This document shows, piece after piece, positions 43,761-53,477 of a stretch of DNA of 64,000 bases (position 1 is the stretch's first letter; the number at the start of each line of letters is the position of its first letter). The notes beneath the pieces are model-generated. The model was not told the DNA's origin. It was given only the letters and a program-made list of their open reading frames with translations, and did no database searches. The translations under genes were made by a program, and so were the position numbers. The stretch lies in assembly GCF_943734655.1 (NCBI RefSeq), contig NC_071355.1:193203939-193267938 (forward strand), given 5' to 3'. This stretch comes from Sabethes cyaneus. Lineage: Eukaryota; Arthropoda; Insecta; Diptera; Culicidae.

Positions 43761-45159
43761 GACTGCGCACGGATCAGTGATGCTCTACTGGAATTAGAAG
43801 TTTTCTGGAAAATGTACATTTTTAAATTTAAGAAGCATTTTAGATTTGTACATTCTTTGCACGCACGTAACAGTTTTTAACGATTAAATCTACGAATTGT
43901 TAATACAAGTTACTGACTAATCACTCGTGAATTTCCTCTCCCATTGCACGTGATAGTAACTCAATCACGCAGCTTCTCGTATGGTCATTGTAGATAATCT
44001 CTGTTTCTCACATCTAATACTTTACTCACTTGCCTGTAATTATATCACTTCAATAGCTGATACTTACTTGGTTAACTACTCCATTGAGATTGATGAACAA
44101 GCGACAATAAGGCGCGAGAAGGGAATGCGAAATTTTTCGTTCTCTTACACTGTCTTCTCACGCTCGATTTCCGCACAACGATCGAATGTCGCCTTAATGA
44201 TCGTCCATTAGTTTCGTATGATTGCACTGAACGATGCACTCTCTGTGCACTTTACGAAGTTCATGATTCTCATAATTCGTTTTGTTGTCCGAAATCATCA
44301 CCAGACTACAGTGCAGCGTTAAATGAAATAACTGCGTGTGATATTCGAACACACGTGTTGATTGTTGATAAGGCGGTACGAGTAAAAACCACTTTTTTTG
44401 TGTGGTTTCATCCATTTGTTTCTGTGACTGTGACTTCTTATGTTGTGGTTGATATGTTTCCACTCATTATCAACCGCAGGGTCGCGAAAATCGTTACAAC
44501 TCACGCTTTACACTACCGTCACACTGAGCAACATTCGATGAAATGCAGTTCACGGGTAGCACGTGCACTGTGTGTTAGTAAGTGGAAACGATTCTAAGTA
44601 TTTAAATTGCAAATAAGAAATGTGCTCGAACACTGCTGTAACTGAGAAAATGATACATGATACATTGTGTTGTAGCGAAATTACAACTGAGCAGATAGCG
44701 CAAAGCGGTTACTCCCATGATAGTTTTACGCGATGATATATTGAGGCGATTTGACGTAAATGCAATTAGCAAGGAAACACTTTTCCCTTGGTTAGGGATA
44801 TTTATTCCCAGGCTAGTTATACATTTCTCCAGTTCGTTGTTAGCTTAGCCATTTATGATTGACTGTTAAAAAGGTTTAAATAACGTGTTTTGCATATTGT
44901 ATACTGACCATCTAGAACATTATCTTTAATAAGTTCTAGAAATAACCAAAAAAGCAAAATTCGACCTTATTTATCTTTTTAAGCAGTGACAGATCCGTTT
45001 CAATGTTTTTAGTTATAATGTGTGCTATATTTTATCTTCTGTCATTAAGGATTGTAAACTAGACATTGATGTACGAAGGGGAAAGTGGTACACAACGCAC
45101 CAGTTAGGCAAAATACCATTTTGCAGAGCTGCAGTGTGTTCACAAGCTCACGGAAAAGA
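43761..45159. other. Upstream region of ninjurin C and unrecognised DNA
   Basis: No further gene is recognised. The first several hundred bases upstream of 43760 probably hold the promoter and 5' UTR of ninjurin C. Confidence 0.35.
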
Positions 45160-45290
45160 AGCAAAAAAAGGAAGAATGGCAGAGAAAGTGAAAACTGAAA
45201 AAAAACACGAAGGAAAATGTTACAATAACTGTACGGGATAGAAAAAGCTGAAAAAAACGAGCGCGCGCGAGGGAGAAATAGAGAGAGAGA
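45160..45290 (+). repeat. Purine-rich tract upstream of an RTE 5' end
   Basis: About 130 bp of almost only A and G on the plus strand (gaaaagaagcaaaaaaaggaag type, ending with a gcgcgcgc and gagagagaga run). It directly precedes RTE 5' UTR sequence, as does the much longer purine tract at 49515-50345. Confidence 0.65.
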
Positions 45291-47636
45291 CTGATGAACG
45301 ATTGGATAATGCGTAACATCGGTACCTCGCGTACCAGCAGTTATAAAATAGACCCATTAGCCTCTTACCAGAAACTCCTATCCTCGTGGTACCAGCCGGA
45401 ATACGTAACCTTAGTGAACCGGTGGAAACTAAGGTCGTATACCGACAGGGAAGGAGGCACTCATGCTCATGCTTGCGCTGAGTGTTTCCGTACCAGGTAT
45501 GCGACTGTAATCCAGATTAGGGGCAGCATACAACAGCGGCTGATCTGGAGCGGGCGACTGACTTTTGTGACGACTGACGATGTGTCTCGCCAGCTATACC
45601 TAAAACGGCAACCCTGTCCGCGATCCTAGGCATCGCAGCCCTAGTAAAGCGGCATGCTTAAAAATGCTAGGGTTATGCCAGGAGAAATTCAGGAACTGAA
45701 CTATAACGGAATAATCGGTATGGACCCAGGCAAAATAAAAAGGACAAAGATCATTGCAAACTTGGTACTTGAAATGTCAGGACTCTACTTGAACCGGTAC
45801 ACGCGGGTATCCTGGCCAGAGAGCTGCAGAAGATGAAGGTCGTGGTTGCAGCCATATAGGAAGTGCGTTGGCTGAAGACGGGAGAATGCGAATTCCGCGC
45901 TGTAGATCCTATTGCGGGAACGACATTCAAGTATCACATCTACTACAGTGGCGGTAATAAAGCAGAGCATTGAGTCGGATTCGTATTACATGGAAAACAA
46001 ATGAAGCGTCCCAAGCAACAATGTGAGCTTTATTGTACTCTTATGGCGGTCTTCAAGACTAATTTTGGTCTTGAATGCCATCATAAGAGTGCAATAAAAC
46101 CCAAAATGTTACTTACTTGGGGTGTAATTAGGTGGAGCGATTATCTCGTAGTAAGCAACATCCGCGCCCGGTTATCTAATATATTCAAATCGAAATTAAC
46201 GGGGAAAATACGACTGAACATTCGGCGGTTATCAGCGGAAGGAGTTGCTCCAGAGTACTCTCGGAAAACTGATGAGCGGATCGGTGAACAACAGTGGAGG
46301 CACATCCATGAAGCGATCAATTCTATAATGCGAGAAGTGTTGGGTACTACTGCTGCAGCCACTTCCAGTGAGTGGTTTGACGTGTGACTGATGAGAAGAA
46401 TCGTGTCAGAAGTCACATATTGGTTGCAACTGTGACACGCCAGAGCAGAGAGAGATACCGAGATGCTAGAGCTGCCGAAAAGAGACTTCACCGTCGTAAG
46501 AAATGCCAGCACTGGATTCGTGTTCTTGCGGAGGCGGTGAATTGCTTCGAGAGGCACGATACGAGAAGCTTCTTTAATACGATCAACGGAATCAGACCAT
46601 GTCAACTCCTGTTATGTGCAACGACCAGGAAGAGAACCTGACTACCGAAAAAAAGGTGGCTAGGCGTTGGAAATATCATTTCGATGCATTGTTGAATGGT
46701 GAACAAGATGGAGCGGTTAACAGAAATAAGATAACGATTGAGGATGATGGACAAGCTGTGGATCCACCAGCTCTGGACGAGGTTAGAAAAGCAGCTAGAG
46801 AGCTAAAAACTGCAAAGCAGCTGGAAAGGACGGCATCCCCGCCGATCTTTTGAAAGTCGGGAGCGAACGGCTGTATTGCGTAATCCATTAGGTTATACTA
46901 AAGGTATGGACTGAGGAGGAACTACCTACGGACTGATTGAAAGGTCTCATATGCCCTATTTACAAAAAGGGCCGTCGACTCGAATGTAGCAATTACCGAC
47001 GCATTACTCTCCTCAATCCTGCATACAAAATTCTTCCCACATTCTGTTTCTCAGACTGAAGTCGTTGCAGGAAACCTTGGTTGGCGATTACCAGTGCGAT
47101 TTTCGAGAGGGACGCACCGCGACGGATCAAATGTTCACTTTGCCACAAATCCTCGATAACTTCCGAGACTATTTGTTTACAGCATACTCACCATTTGTTT
47201 ATAGAGCTTAAGGCGGCGTACGATTCAATTAAACGAAATGAGTTGTGGCAGATTATGCTTGAACACGGTTTACTATCAAAACTGATTGTGCTGATACGTG
47301 CTAGCCTTGATGGTTCAAAATCATGCGTCAGGATAGCGGGTGAGACATCGGACTCGTTTGTGACGTTGGATGGTTTGAAGCAAGGTGACGGACTATCGAA
47401 TTTGCTGTTTAACATTGCATTGGAAATTGCTATTCGGAGGGCAGGCGCACAGAGATGCGGCACCACCTTCTCGAAATCCCACATGCTCCTAGGGGTAGCG
47501 GACGACATCGATATCATCGGTGTTCACCGTAGAGCTGTAGGAGAAGCGTTCACGCACCTTAAAGAGGAAGCTGCTTACCGTAAATTCTACTAGTCCTTCG
47601 GATATGGGAATTGCGATGATAATAGATGGAGATACT
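45291..47636 (+). mobile_element. RTE-clade LINE relic (5' UTR to RT), left part of a split copy
   Basis: Order on the plus strand: 5' UTR-like text (CGGTACCTCGCGTACCAGCA; matches 50470 and, inverted, 59150-59300), endonuclease text (VVAAI-EVRWLKTGECEFRA, about 45840), linker (SHILVATVTRQSRERYRDAR at 46410; KVARRWKYHFDALLNGEQDG at 46650), RT (CPIYKKGRRLECSNYR, FIELKAAYDSIKRNELWQI at 47200, LKQGDGLSNLLFNIALE at 47370, VADDIDIIGVHRRAV at 47495) and the start of the C-terminal block (MIIDGDTF at 47620). The YADD-type box is VADD. Stops and frameshifts make it dead. A 112-bp MITE sits at 46010-46121 and the CR1/Jockey insertion begins at about 47637. Confidence 0.85.
46010..46121. mobile_element. 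Short palindromic element with CCCAAG ends, GT duplication
   Basis: CCCAAGCAACAATGTGAGCT at the left and TTACTTACTTGGG at the right, with gtactcttatggcggtcttcaa-type text facing its imperfect complement, form one hairpin. Two-base flanks are GT on both sides (46008-46009, 46122-46123). Its ends match the larger elements at 60045-61095 and 62003-62560. Confidence 0.65.
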
Positions 47637-48968
47637 TTTAATTTAATTTAATTTATTAATACTGGTCTTCGAAAGTATCGTACAGACAGTTCTAATATAT
47701 ACTAATTCTAAGTTTAAAAGTAGTTCTTGTCACATAATAGTCAAAACAGTCAGATACAACATTAAACTCAAAACAACACACATCAATAGGATTATTCCTG
47801 GCAAATAAAGTACGGTGCATTGAAAGTCTAAAGAAGTCCGCTCGTCGGGTACGCCTTGGCGGGACGCTGAATCGAAGCTGTCCTAACATCTCCGGGCTAT
47901 CGACATTGTTTTGCAGGAGGTCGAAGATAAATAGTCGTTGCAACATACTCCTCCTATTTGCCAAAGTGGGCAGACGTATTAGGGCGCAACGGTGCTCGTA
48001 GGGAGGCAAGCGGACTGAGTCATTCCAAGGCAGCATTCCAAGAGCGTACCGGATGAAATTACGCTGGATTCGTTCGATCCGGTTGATTTGAACTGCATGG
48101 TAGGGCGCCCATACAAGCACCGCGTACTCAAGAATACTGCGCACAATCGAACAGTAGAGGGACTTTAGGCAGTAGACATCCTGGAACTGCTGTGTATTCC
48201 GTTTGAAAAAGCCTAGTACAGCATAAGCTTTAGCAGTAGTAACCGCAACGTGCTGCGCAATACAAAGTTTGCTATCCCGAAGAAGGCCCAAATCTTTTAC
48301 GGTATCGACCCGGGTGATACTGGCTGTTTCCATCTTATAGTCGAACGAAGTGATCTGTCTATTTCTGCAGAATGAGATGACATTACATTTTTGCACATTC
48401 ACCTCCATTCCGTTCAGAGTGCACCAATTTAGTAACGATCAATGTCAGATTGTAAGGCACAGTAATCAACTCTCGAAGCTATTACACGGTAGAACTTAAG
48501 GTCGTCGGCAAACATACACTTAGGGGATACAATTGTAGAGCACAAATCGTTCACAAAAAGGATAAAGAACAATGGGCCCAGATGGCTTCCTTGGGGCAAA
48601 CCTGATTGCATTTCAAATGGAGGGGAACTGGCTCCATTTACACGCAAAACGTATTCCGACCGGTAAGGTATGATAATATCCACCGTGTTGGCCACACCGG
48701 AAATCCCATTCTGTCTAGCTTCGTTACTATTAACAGGTGCGGCACCCTATCAAAAGCTTTAGCAAAATCAACGTAAATCGCATCGATTTGCTGTCGCTTT
48801 TTCATGTGCTCTCGTCAGTGTTGAAACATACGCCATCAAGTTTGTGATCGTTGAACGTTTTTTCACGAATCCATGCTGCCATTCCGAGATAATATGATGA
48901 ACCTTCGGGTAAAGCGAATCGTGGATAAGGCTTTTAAAAACCTTTGGTAAACAACTAAGAATCGAGAT
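47637..48968 (-). mobile_element. CR1/Jockey-type LINE, 5'-truncated, inserted in the RTE copy
   Basis: Minus strand from 48968: ISILSCLPKVFKSLIHDSLY, QHGFVKKRSTITNLMAYVST (48850), then LQSGLPQGSHLGPLFFILFV and FADDLKFYRVI (about 48500-48620), a 238-codon frame 48408-47692 with the typical C-terminus (DLGLLRDSKL, FKRNTQQF, RSILEYAVLVWAPYHAVQIN, RIERIQRNF) and a 3' tail of TTAAA repeats at 47638-47660. There is no RNase H domain. The copy lacks its 5' half (no endonuclease), the usual result of incomplete target-primed reverse transcription. The end of the C-terminal frame is well preserved, suggesting a younger age than the RTE host. Confidence 0.82.
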
Positions 48969-49514
48969 TTTGAAGCGGTCGACGAATTTATTTTGCCTTG
49001 GTACGTTCGTGACATGTGACTCCCGTAGCCTGCAACTCGGTGCAAAACTCACACTGTATAAGACGCTAATTCTCCCGGTTTACCCTATGACCAAGAACCG
49101 TGGGCGTTGAAAGAGAGTGGCCGACGAGCTCTTGGCGTTTTTGAGCGTAAAATCCTTCGATCAATTTTTGGCGGCATCTAAGTCGAAGGAGTATGGCGCA
49201 GGCGCATGAATCATGGGAAATATCAAGTATACAAAGATTCGGATATTGTGAAGCAACTAAAACTAAAGCACGCCAGGCTACAATGGGCTGGCCACGTAGC
49301 AAGGATGCCGGATTAGAGACAAGCGAAAACAATATTTAGCAGAGCACCCGACAGAGGTCGACAACTACGAGGCAGACCCCGTACCCGTTGGATGAACGCT
49401 GTTTAAGTGGATGCTAGAGCAGCGGGTGTTAGGGGCGACTGGAAAGCGACAGCCCAAGACCGAAAACGTGGAGACGTCTCCTGAATTCAGCGTGGATTCG
49501 ATAAGCGGATTATC
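48969..49514 (+). mobile_element. RTE-clade LINE relic, right part of the split copy (C-terminus)
   Basis: Resumes at FEAVDEF-type text and continues as CLGTFVTCDSRSLQLGAKLT, LYKTLILPVYP (49060), LGVFERKILRSIFGG (49130), WAGHVARMPD (49290) and GRPRTRWMNAV (49380). These are the blocks that should follow the MIIDGDTF end at 47636, so the two parts belong to one element interrupted by the LINE between them. Confidence 0.82.
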
Positions 49515-50345
49515 GCCGAAAAAGAGAAGTAAGCAAGAGAGAGAGAAATAGAATGAAACTGACATGAGAAAAAAAATAACGAATGAAAGAATGAAACCGA
49601 ATGGTAGAGAAAACAAGAGAAAAAAGTGTAAAAGAAGAAAGCGGGAGAGAATAAAAAGGGAAAACGAGGAGACTGGAAAAACATGAAGAATTAAAGAAAA
49701 CAGAAGAAAATTGAGAGTAAAGAAGAAATAACCCAAAGAAAACTAAGAAAATGAAAAAAGAAAACTTAACAGAAAAATGGAGAAAACAGGGGGTATATAG
49801 AAAATATAGGAGCAGGAAAATGGAAAAACGGGAACAAAAAAGAGGTAAAATGGGGCAGAAAAAGGAAAAAAAATGGAGAGGAAAATGTGTGAGTCTGAAG
49901 ACAAAAGTGATAAAACGAAAAAGAAATACAGCGAAAAATGAAACGAAAACTGGGACCGAAAAAAGTCGAAATGAGACAAAAAATGAAAGAAGTTAAGATG
50001 AAATACGAGCTCGGAAAACGAAACAAGGAAAAACAAGAGAAAAAATTTGAGAAGAAAGGGAAAAAAGGAGTCGAAAATAGATTAAACCTGACAGTAAAGA
50101 CGGAAAAACGGTGTATCAGGTGGAAAAACGGAACAGACGAAGACGAAAAACGAAAAGGAAAGGACATAAAAATTTGAAAAAATGAAAACTGGAAATTAAT
50201 AAAAATGGAAATAGAGAAGAGAAATGACGGAAACGGAAAAGAAAATAACAGAGCCCGAGTGAAAAATATGAGGAAAAATGGGACAGCAAACGAAAAAAAA
50301 AATGAAAAAATGATACAGGAAATAAGGTATAGAAAAACGAAAACG
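49515..50345 (+). repeat. ~830-bp purine-rich (polypurine) tract
   Basis: The plus strand consists almost only of A and G (gaaaa, agaaag, ggaaaaac motifs in irregular order) for about 830 bp; the strand asymmetry is extreme. It gives long spurious minus-strand frames rich in Phe, Ser and Leu. It begins where the RTE C-terminus ends and is followed at about 50460 by RTE 5' UTR-type text. Confidence 0.85.
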
Positions 50346-50454
50346 AGTGAAAAAGAGTTCTGTAAAGTTCTTCAATTGTAGAGATGATATTGAGCATATA
50401 TGACAACAAAAGAAGTCCATCATAAAATAAAATAAATTTACAGAACGGGTTGGC

Positions 50455-50562
50455 AAACGGCTGTTTAATGCGAATCATATCAGTACCTCGCGTACTTGTC
50501 GACATAAAATAGATCCCACGGAAGTTTTCAACCTCTTATTCAGCAAACATCTATCCCTACCT
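50455..50562 (+). mobile_element. RTE 5' UTR fragment
   Basis: AATGCGAATCATATCAGTAC, CTCGCGTAC and ATAAAATAGATCCCA match 45306-45360 (AATGCGTAACATCGGTACCT …). It breaks off at about 50562, where an end of the CTCAGCC-family MITE starts. Confidence 0.7.
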
Positions 50563-50610
50563 CCAGGCTTGGCACGTTGTTTTAGCTTTGATTCTGCTCT
50601 TTTGACCACT
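50563..50610. mobile_element. End fragment of the CTCAGCC-family MITE
   Basis: CAGGCTTGGCACGTTGTTTT followed by TTGATTCTGCTCTTTTGACC matches the outer 45 bp of the element at 17551-17940. Confidence 0.55.
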
Positions 50611-51299
50611 CTTGTCCTGCTCTTTCGAACTATGAACAAGTTTGTAGAAAAATTAAACAGTATTCGGAAAAATGACGCGTTAATGATTTTTTACTACTTT
50701 TTTACTACTGTCGAAGATCCATTACAACTAAAGATCGTCAACGCATTTCAGTATACAGAAAAATGGATATTGTAATAAACTTATCCCTTGCCTAAACAAA
50801 AACAACACGAATGGAGATGCTACCATCCGAAGTGCTACATTATCGTGCAGGAAGGCTTTATCCGCTGTTCATGCCTCGGAGATGTCCATGATAAGCAACG
50901 GACGATGACGATGATATACGATGTAAAACCGGCAAGCCATACATGATGTAAACAAACGTCTCAATTGAATGCATAAATTAATCGATCTGTCCGATGTTTA
51001 GCTTATCAATTTTATATTAACCCGAAAGTGCAAGTTGCACGGTTTAGTTTCTTGCCTGCTGTAAATCGTTTGATTCTTCCGCTGTTCGAAACAAAGGACG
51101 CGAACGAATAAAAAAACACGCGAGTTAACTTCGATGATGGTTTACTTCACAACTTAAGCTTTACGGAAGTGTACGGATTGTTGATATATTCGGCATTTTT
51201 TGCTGCATTAAAACTGGTTTATTTTTCCTAGAACGTTAGTTTAAAATTGTGCCGTTCTTCAACGATAGTGTGAGCTATCGGATTTTCCAGAAAGATCCC
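50611..51299. other. Upstream region of ninjurin D
   Basis: No gene is recognised. It is expected to hold the promoter and 5' UTR of ninjurin D; no clear core promoter motif is visible. Confidence 0.35.
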
Positions 51300-52134
51300 A
51301 TGGATATACCAAACGTTCACCAAAGGTCACGCAACTCACAACAGGAGCAATACCACAACAATGTAGTGCTGTCAACTACTACTGCTATTAGCAGAAGCAA
51401 AAGTGATCAAAATTTGGCTTCCAAGGAATCACCCTCACCTAGCAATTCTGAGGGGTATGTCGAGCCTGAGTTTTATAAGTTACCAGAACCAATAGTCTCT
51501 CAGCCTAGTTTTCCGAAACCTGCCATCCCAAGGCTACGTTCAGTCATGTCTTTACCTCCACCCGTTCCGCCTAGAATGCTGCGTGATTTGGATAACAGTG
51601 TCGATTTGTCTATTGCCAGGCGGGCCAATTCCGAGTCCAGTCCGTACGATATTTCGAAAAGCATTGCGGAATCGGCCATGGATATCTCGCTGCTGACTGC
51701 GAACGCCAACCAGCTGAGACTACTGATGACCTACAATCAAAATTCGCAAACCTACCTGGCCTGTATCATATTCATAATTATGTCACTGGTGCTGCAAATG
51801 TTTGTAGCGGTTACCATGATCATCGTATCGGTAAGTAAAGTAGATTGTAAAACAGTAAGACACAGTGAAATCAATTTCGGTTCCTTATTAGTTGATGAAA
51901 CAGAATCTTCAAGTAACTACCCGACAGAAGTTAAAAATTATCACATCAGTTGGAGTGGCAATAATCACTATGATTAACATACTCGTTGCTTCGTTGGTAG
52001 TTGCTGAATATACACCCGCTGACGGAAGTGCCATCATGGCCATGGACGCTCTGTCCACGGAGGGTACTATGGCTACAATTGCTGCCGTTACTACGACCAG
52101 TACGACCTCCGCTCCTTTGGAGGTGGTTTTGTAA
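51300..52134 (+). CDS. Ninjurin family protein D (long proline/serine-rich N-terminus)
   Basis: Exons 51300-51830 and 51892-52134 (61-bp intron, donor TCG|GTAAGTAA, acceptor CCTTATTAG, phase 0) encode 257 aa. The upstream frame is open from 51249 but only with GTG; the first ATG is at 51300. The ~120-residue N-terminus is rich in Ser and Pro (…SLPPPVPPRMLRDL, a candidate SH3-binding PPPVPPR near residue 100), longer than in A-C. The core follows: YDISKSIAESAMDISLLTAN, ANQLRLLMTYNQN, helix IIFIIMSLVLQMFVAVTMII, and after the intron QKLKIITSVGVAIITMINIL, VASLVVAEY, then a Thr/Ala-rich tail. Near-identical core to ninjurin C but on the opposite strand 7.5 kb away. An alternative acceptor AAACAG six bases... 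downstream (codon-phase kept) would remove LMKQ only. Confidence 0.92.
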
Positions 52135-52138
52135 TAAA
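52133..52138 (+). terminator. Poly(A) signal overlapping the ninjurin D stop codon
   Basis: AATAAA begins on the second base of the TAA stop. Use of it would leave almost no 3' UTR; the second signal at 52314-52319 is more likely. Confidence 0.3.
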
Positions 52139-52313
52139 AAGAGGAGAAATTAAATACAATCTATTAAAATATTCGTTACAAAAACATAACAATGCTTTAG
52201 GAACGCAGGCACGTGTAATTTTTTGTTTCATTCAGTCTAGGAATGAAGTGTAGACTTGTCAAAAACATTCGAAGCTGCGGATCAGAATTCAGAAAGACTA
52301 TTTTGATCATTTA

Positions 52314-52319
52314 AATAAA
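52314..52319 (+). terminator. Poly(A) signal of ninjurin D
   Basis: AATAAA 180 bp past the stop codon, in AT-rich context (TTTAAATAAAGTTTTATTTG). Confidence 0.55.
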
Positions 52320-53477
52320 GTTTTATTTGAAGAGAATTGAAACAAAGTTTTAACTTTTATTGAATATTCATTAGGGTTTATTTCTAATTCCCGTTGTAGT
52401 AAATAAAGCCGTTCTAATTTTCATCATTTGTTGGATGGATTTAATGAATACTCCAAAAGTTCTTGTGCTGATTTGACTCAAACACACTTACCTTTCGATC
52501 CGTGCACTTTGAATTCACTAAAAAGCGATTAGTAAAGCATTTTATTGAAATTACGCAACTGACTTTATTTCTCATATTCGTCGTATCGTTTTAAAATCCG
52601 TCCATCAAAAATTTTCATCGTCCGAACTAAAAATCACAGCAATGTTTACGAAGCTAACGCGCATGTATTTGTGTAGGACGGCATGACAAATGTTATTATG
52701 CAAAATTTCTACAGGTCAGGCAAGTTTTTCTGGCTGTAGAATAACGACAATGCCTTGCGTGAGGTATTTTCATTGATGAATGACGGAAATTAAAACGATT
52801 TGTCGACATTTTCTTCTTCGTCGCTCGAAAAAACGTAAGAAATTTGACTGGACTTCTTTAATGATAAAAAGCATTTAAATAGATCTCAGCTCACTTTGAT
52901 TGATCGCGTATCATAGACAACAAACTAAATTATTAGGGAATAACTAGTTTTGCATTGTGTGTCATAAAAATGCTGATATTTTTAATAATTTGTGTTGGAT
53001 AGGACGGGAATAGGCAATTACGACGAAACAGCAACATACCATATGATGAAGGTCGCATAGACGTAAGTTTTCCAGGAATTGTGTGTTACAGGAATTATTT
53101 TCAAGTCAAAGTATTCTAAAGGATCGCTTTCTCTTCGTTCTTGAGAAGCTTCCTTGTCATTGCGTGTGAATGACAAATTTTGTTAATTTAAAACCGGATT
53201 TCTCCAATCATTTCTGTGGACATGGAATTCAGTTTGGGTGCGGAAGGGTAGACTTCCTCATGGCGAAGAAGAAACACAAAGTGATCAACAGGTGTGTATT
53301 AAGTATACAAGGAAACTGTCTGTCTCCTATCACAACAGGTGCTACTAGCAACGGCTTCTATTTGTTTATTTATTGATCCATTCTGTCTTTCTGACTGTCT
53401 CCATACAGTGACGGAATTCAGGTTTTTCTAAGATTAAATTCCTTCAGTATAAAAAATAGTGGAGTTACAAAGTGAAA
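52320..53477. other. Intergenic stretch between ninjurin D and CFAP91
   Basis: No gene is recognised. It probably includes the promoter and 5' UTR of CFAP91; a 67-codon frame at 53170 has no family signature. Confidence 0.35.

Noticed and set aside
49365..50505. Several minus-strand frames rich in Phe/Ser/Leu that look like membrane proteins
   Set aside because: They are the complement of the purine tract; the hydrophobic look comes from T/C-rich codons.
51249..51299. Extension of ninjurin D upstream of the first ATG
   Set aside because: The frame there would need a GTG start, not used in ordinary animal genes.
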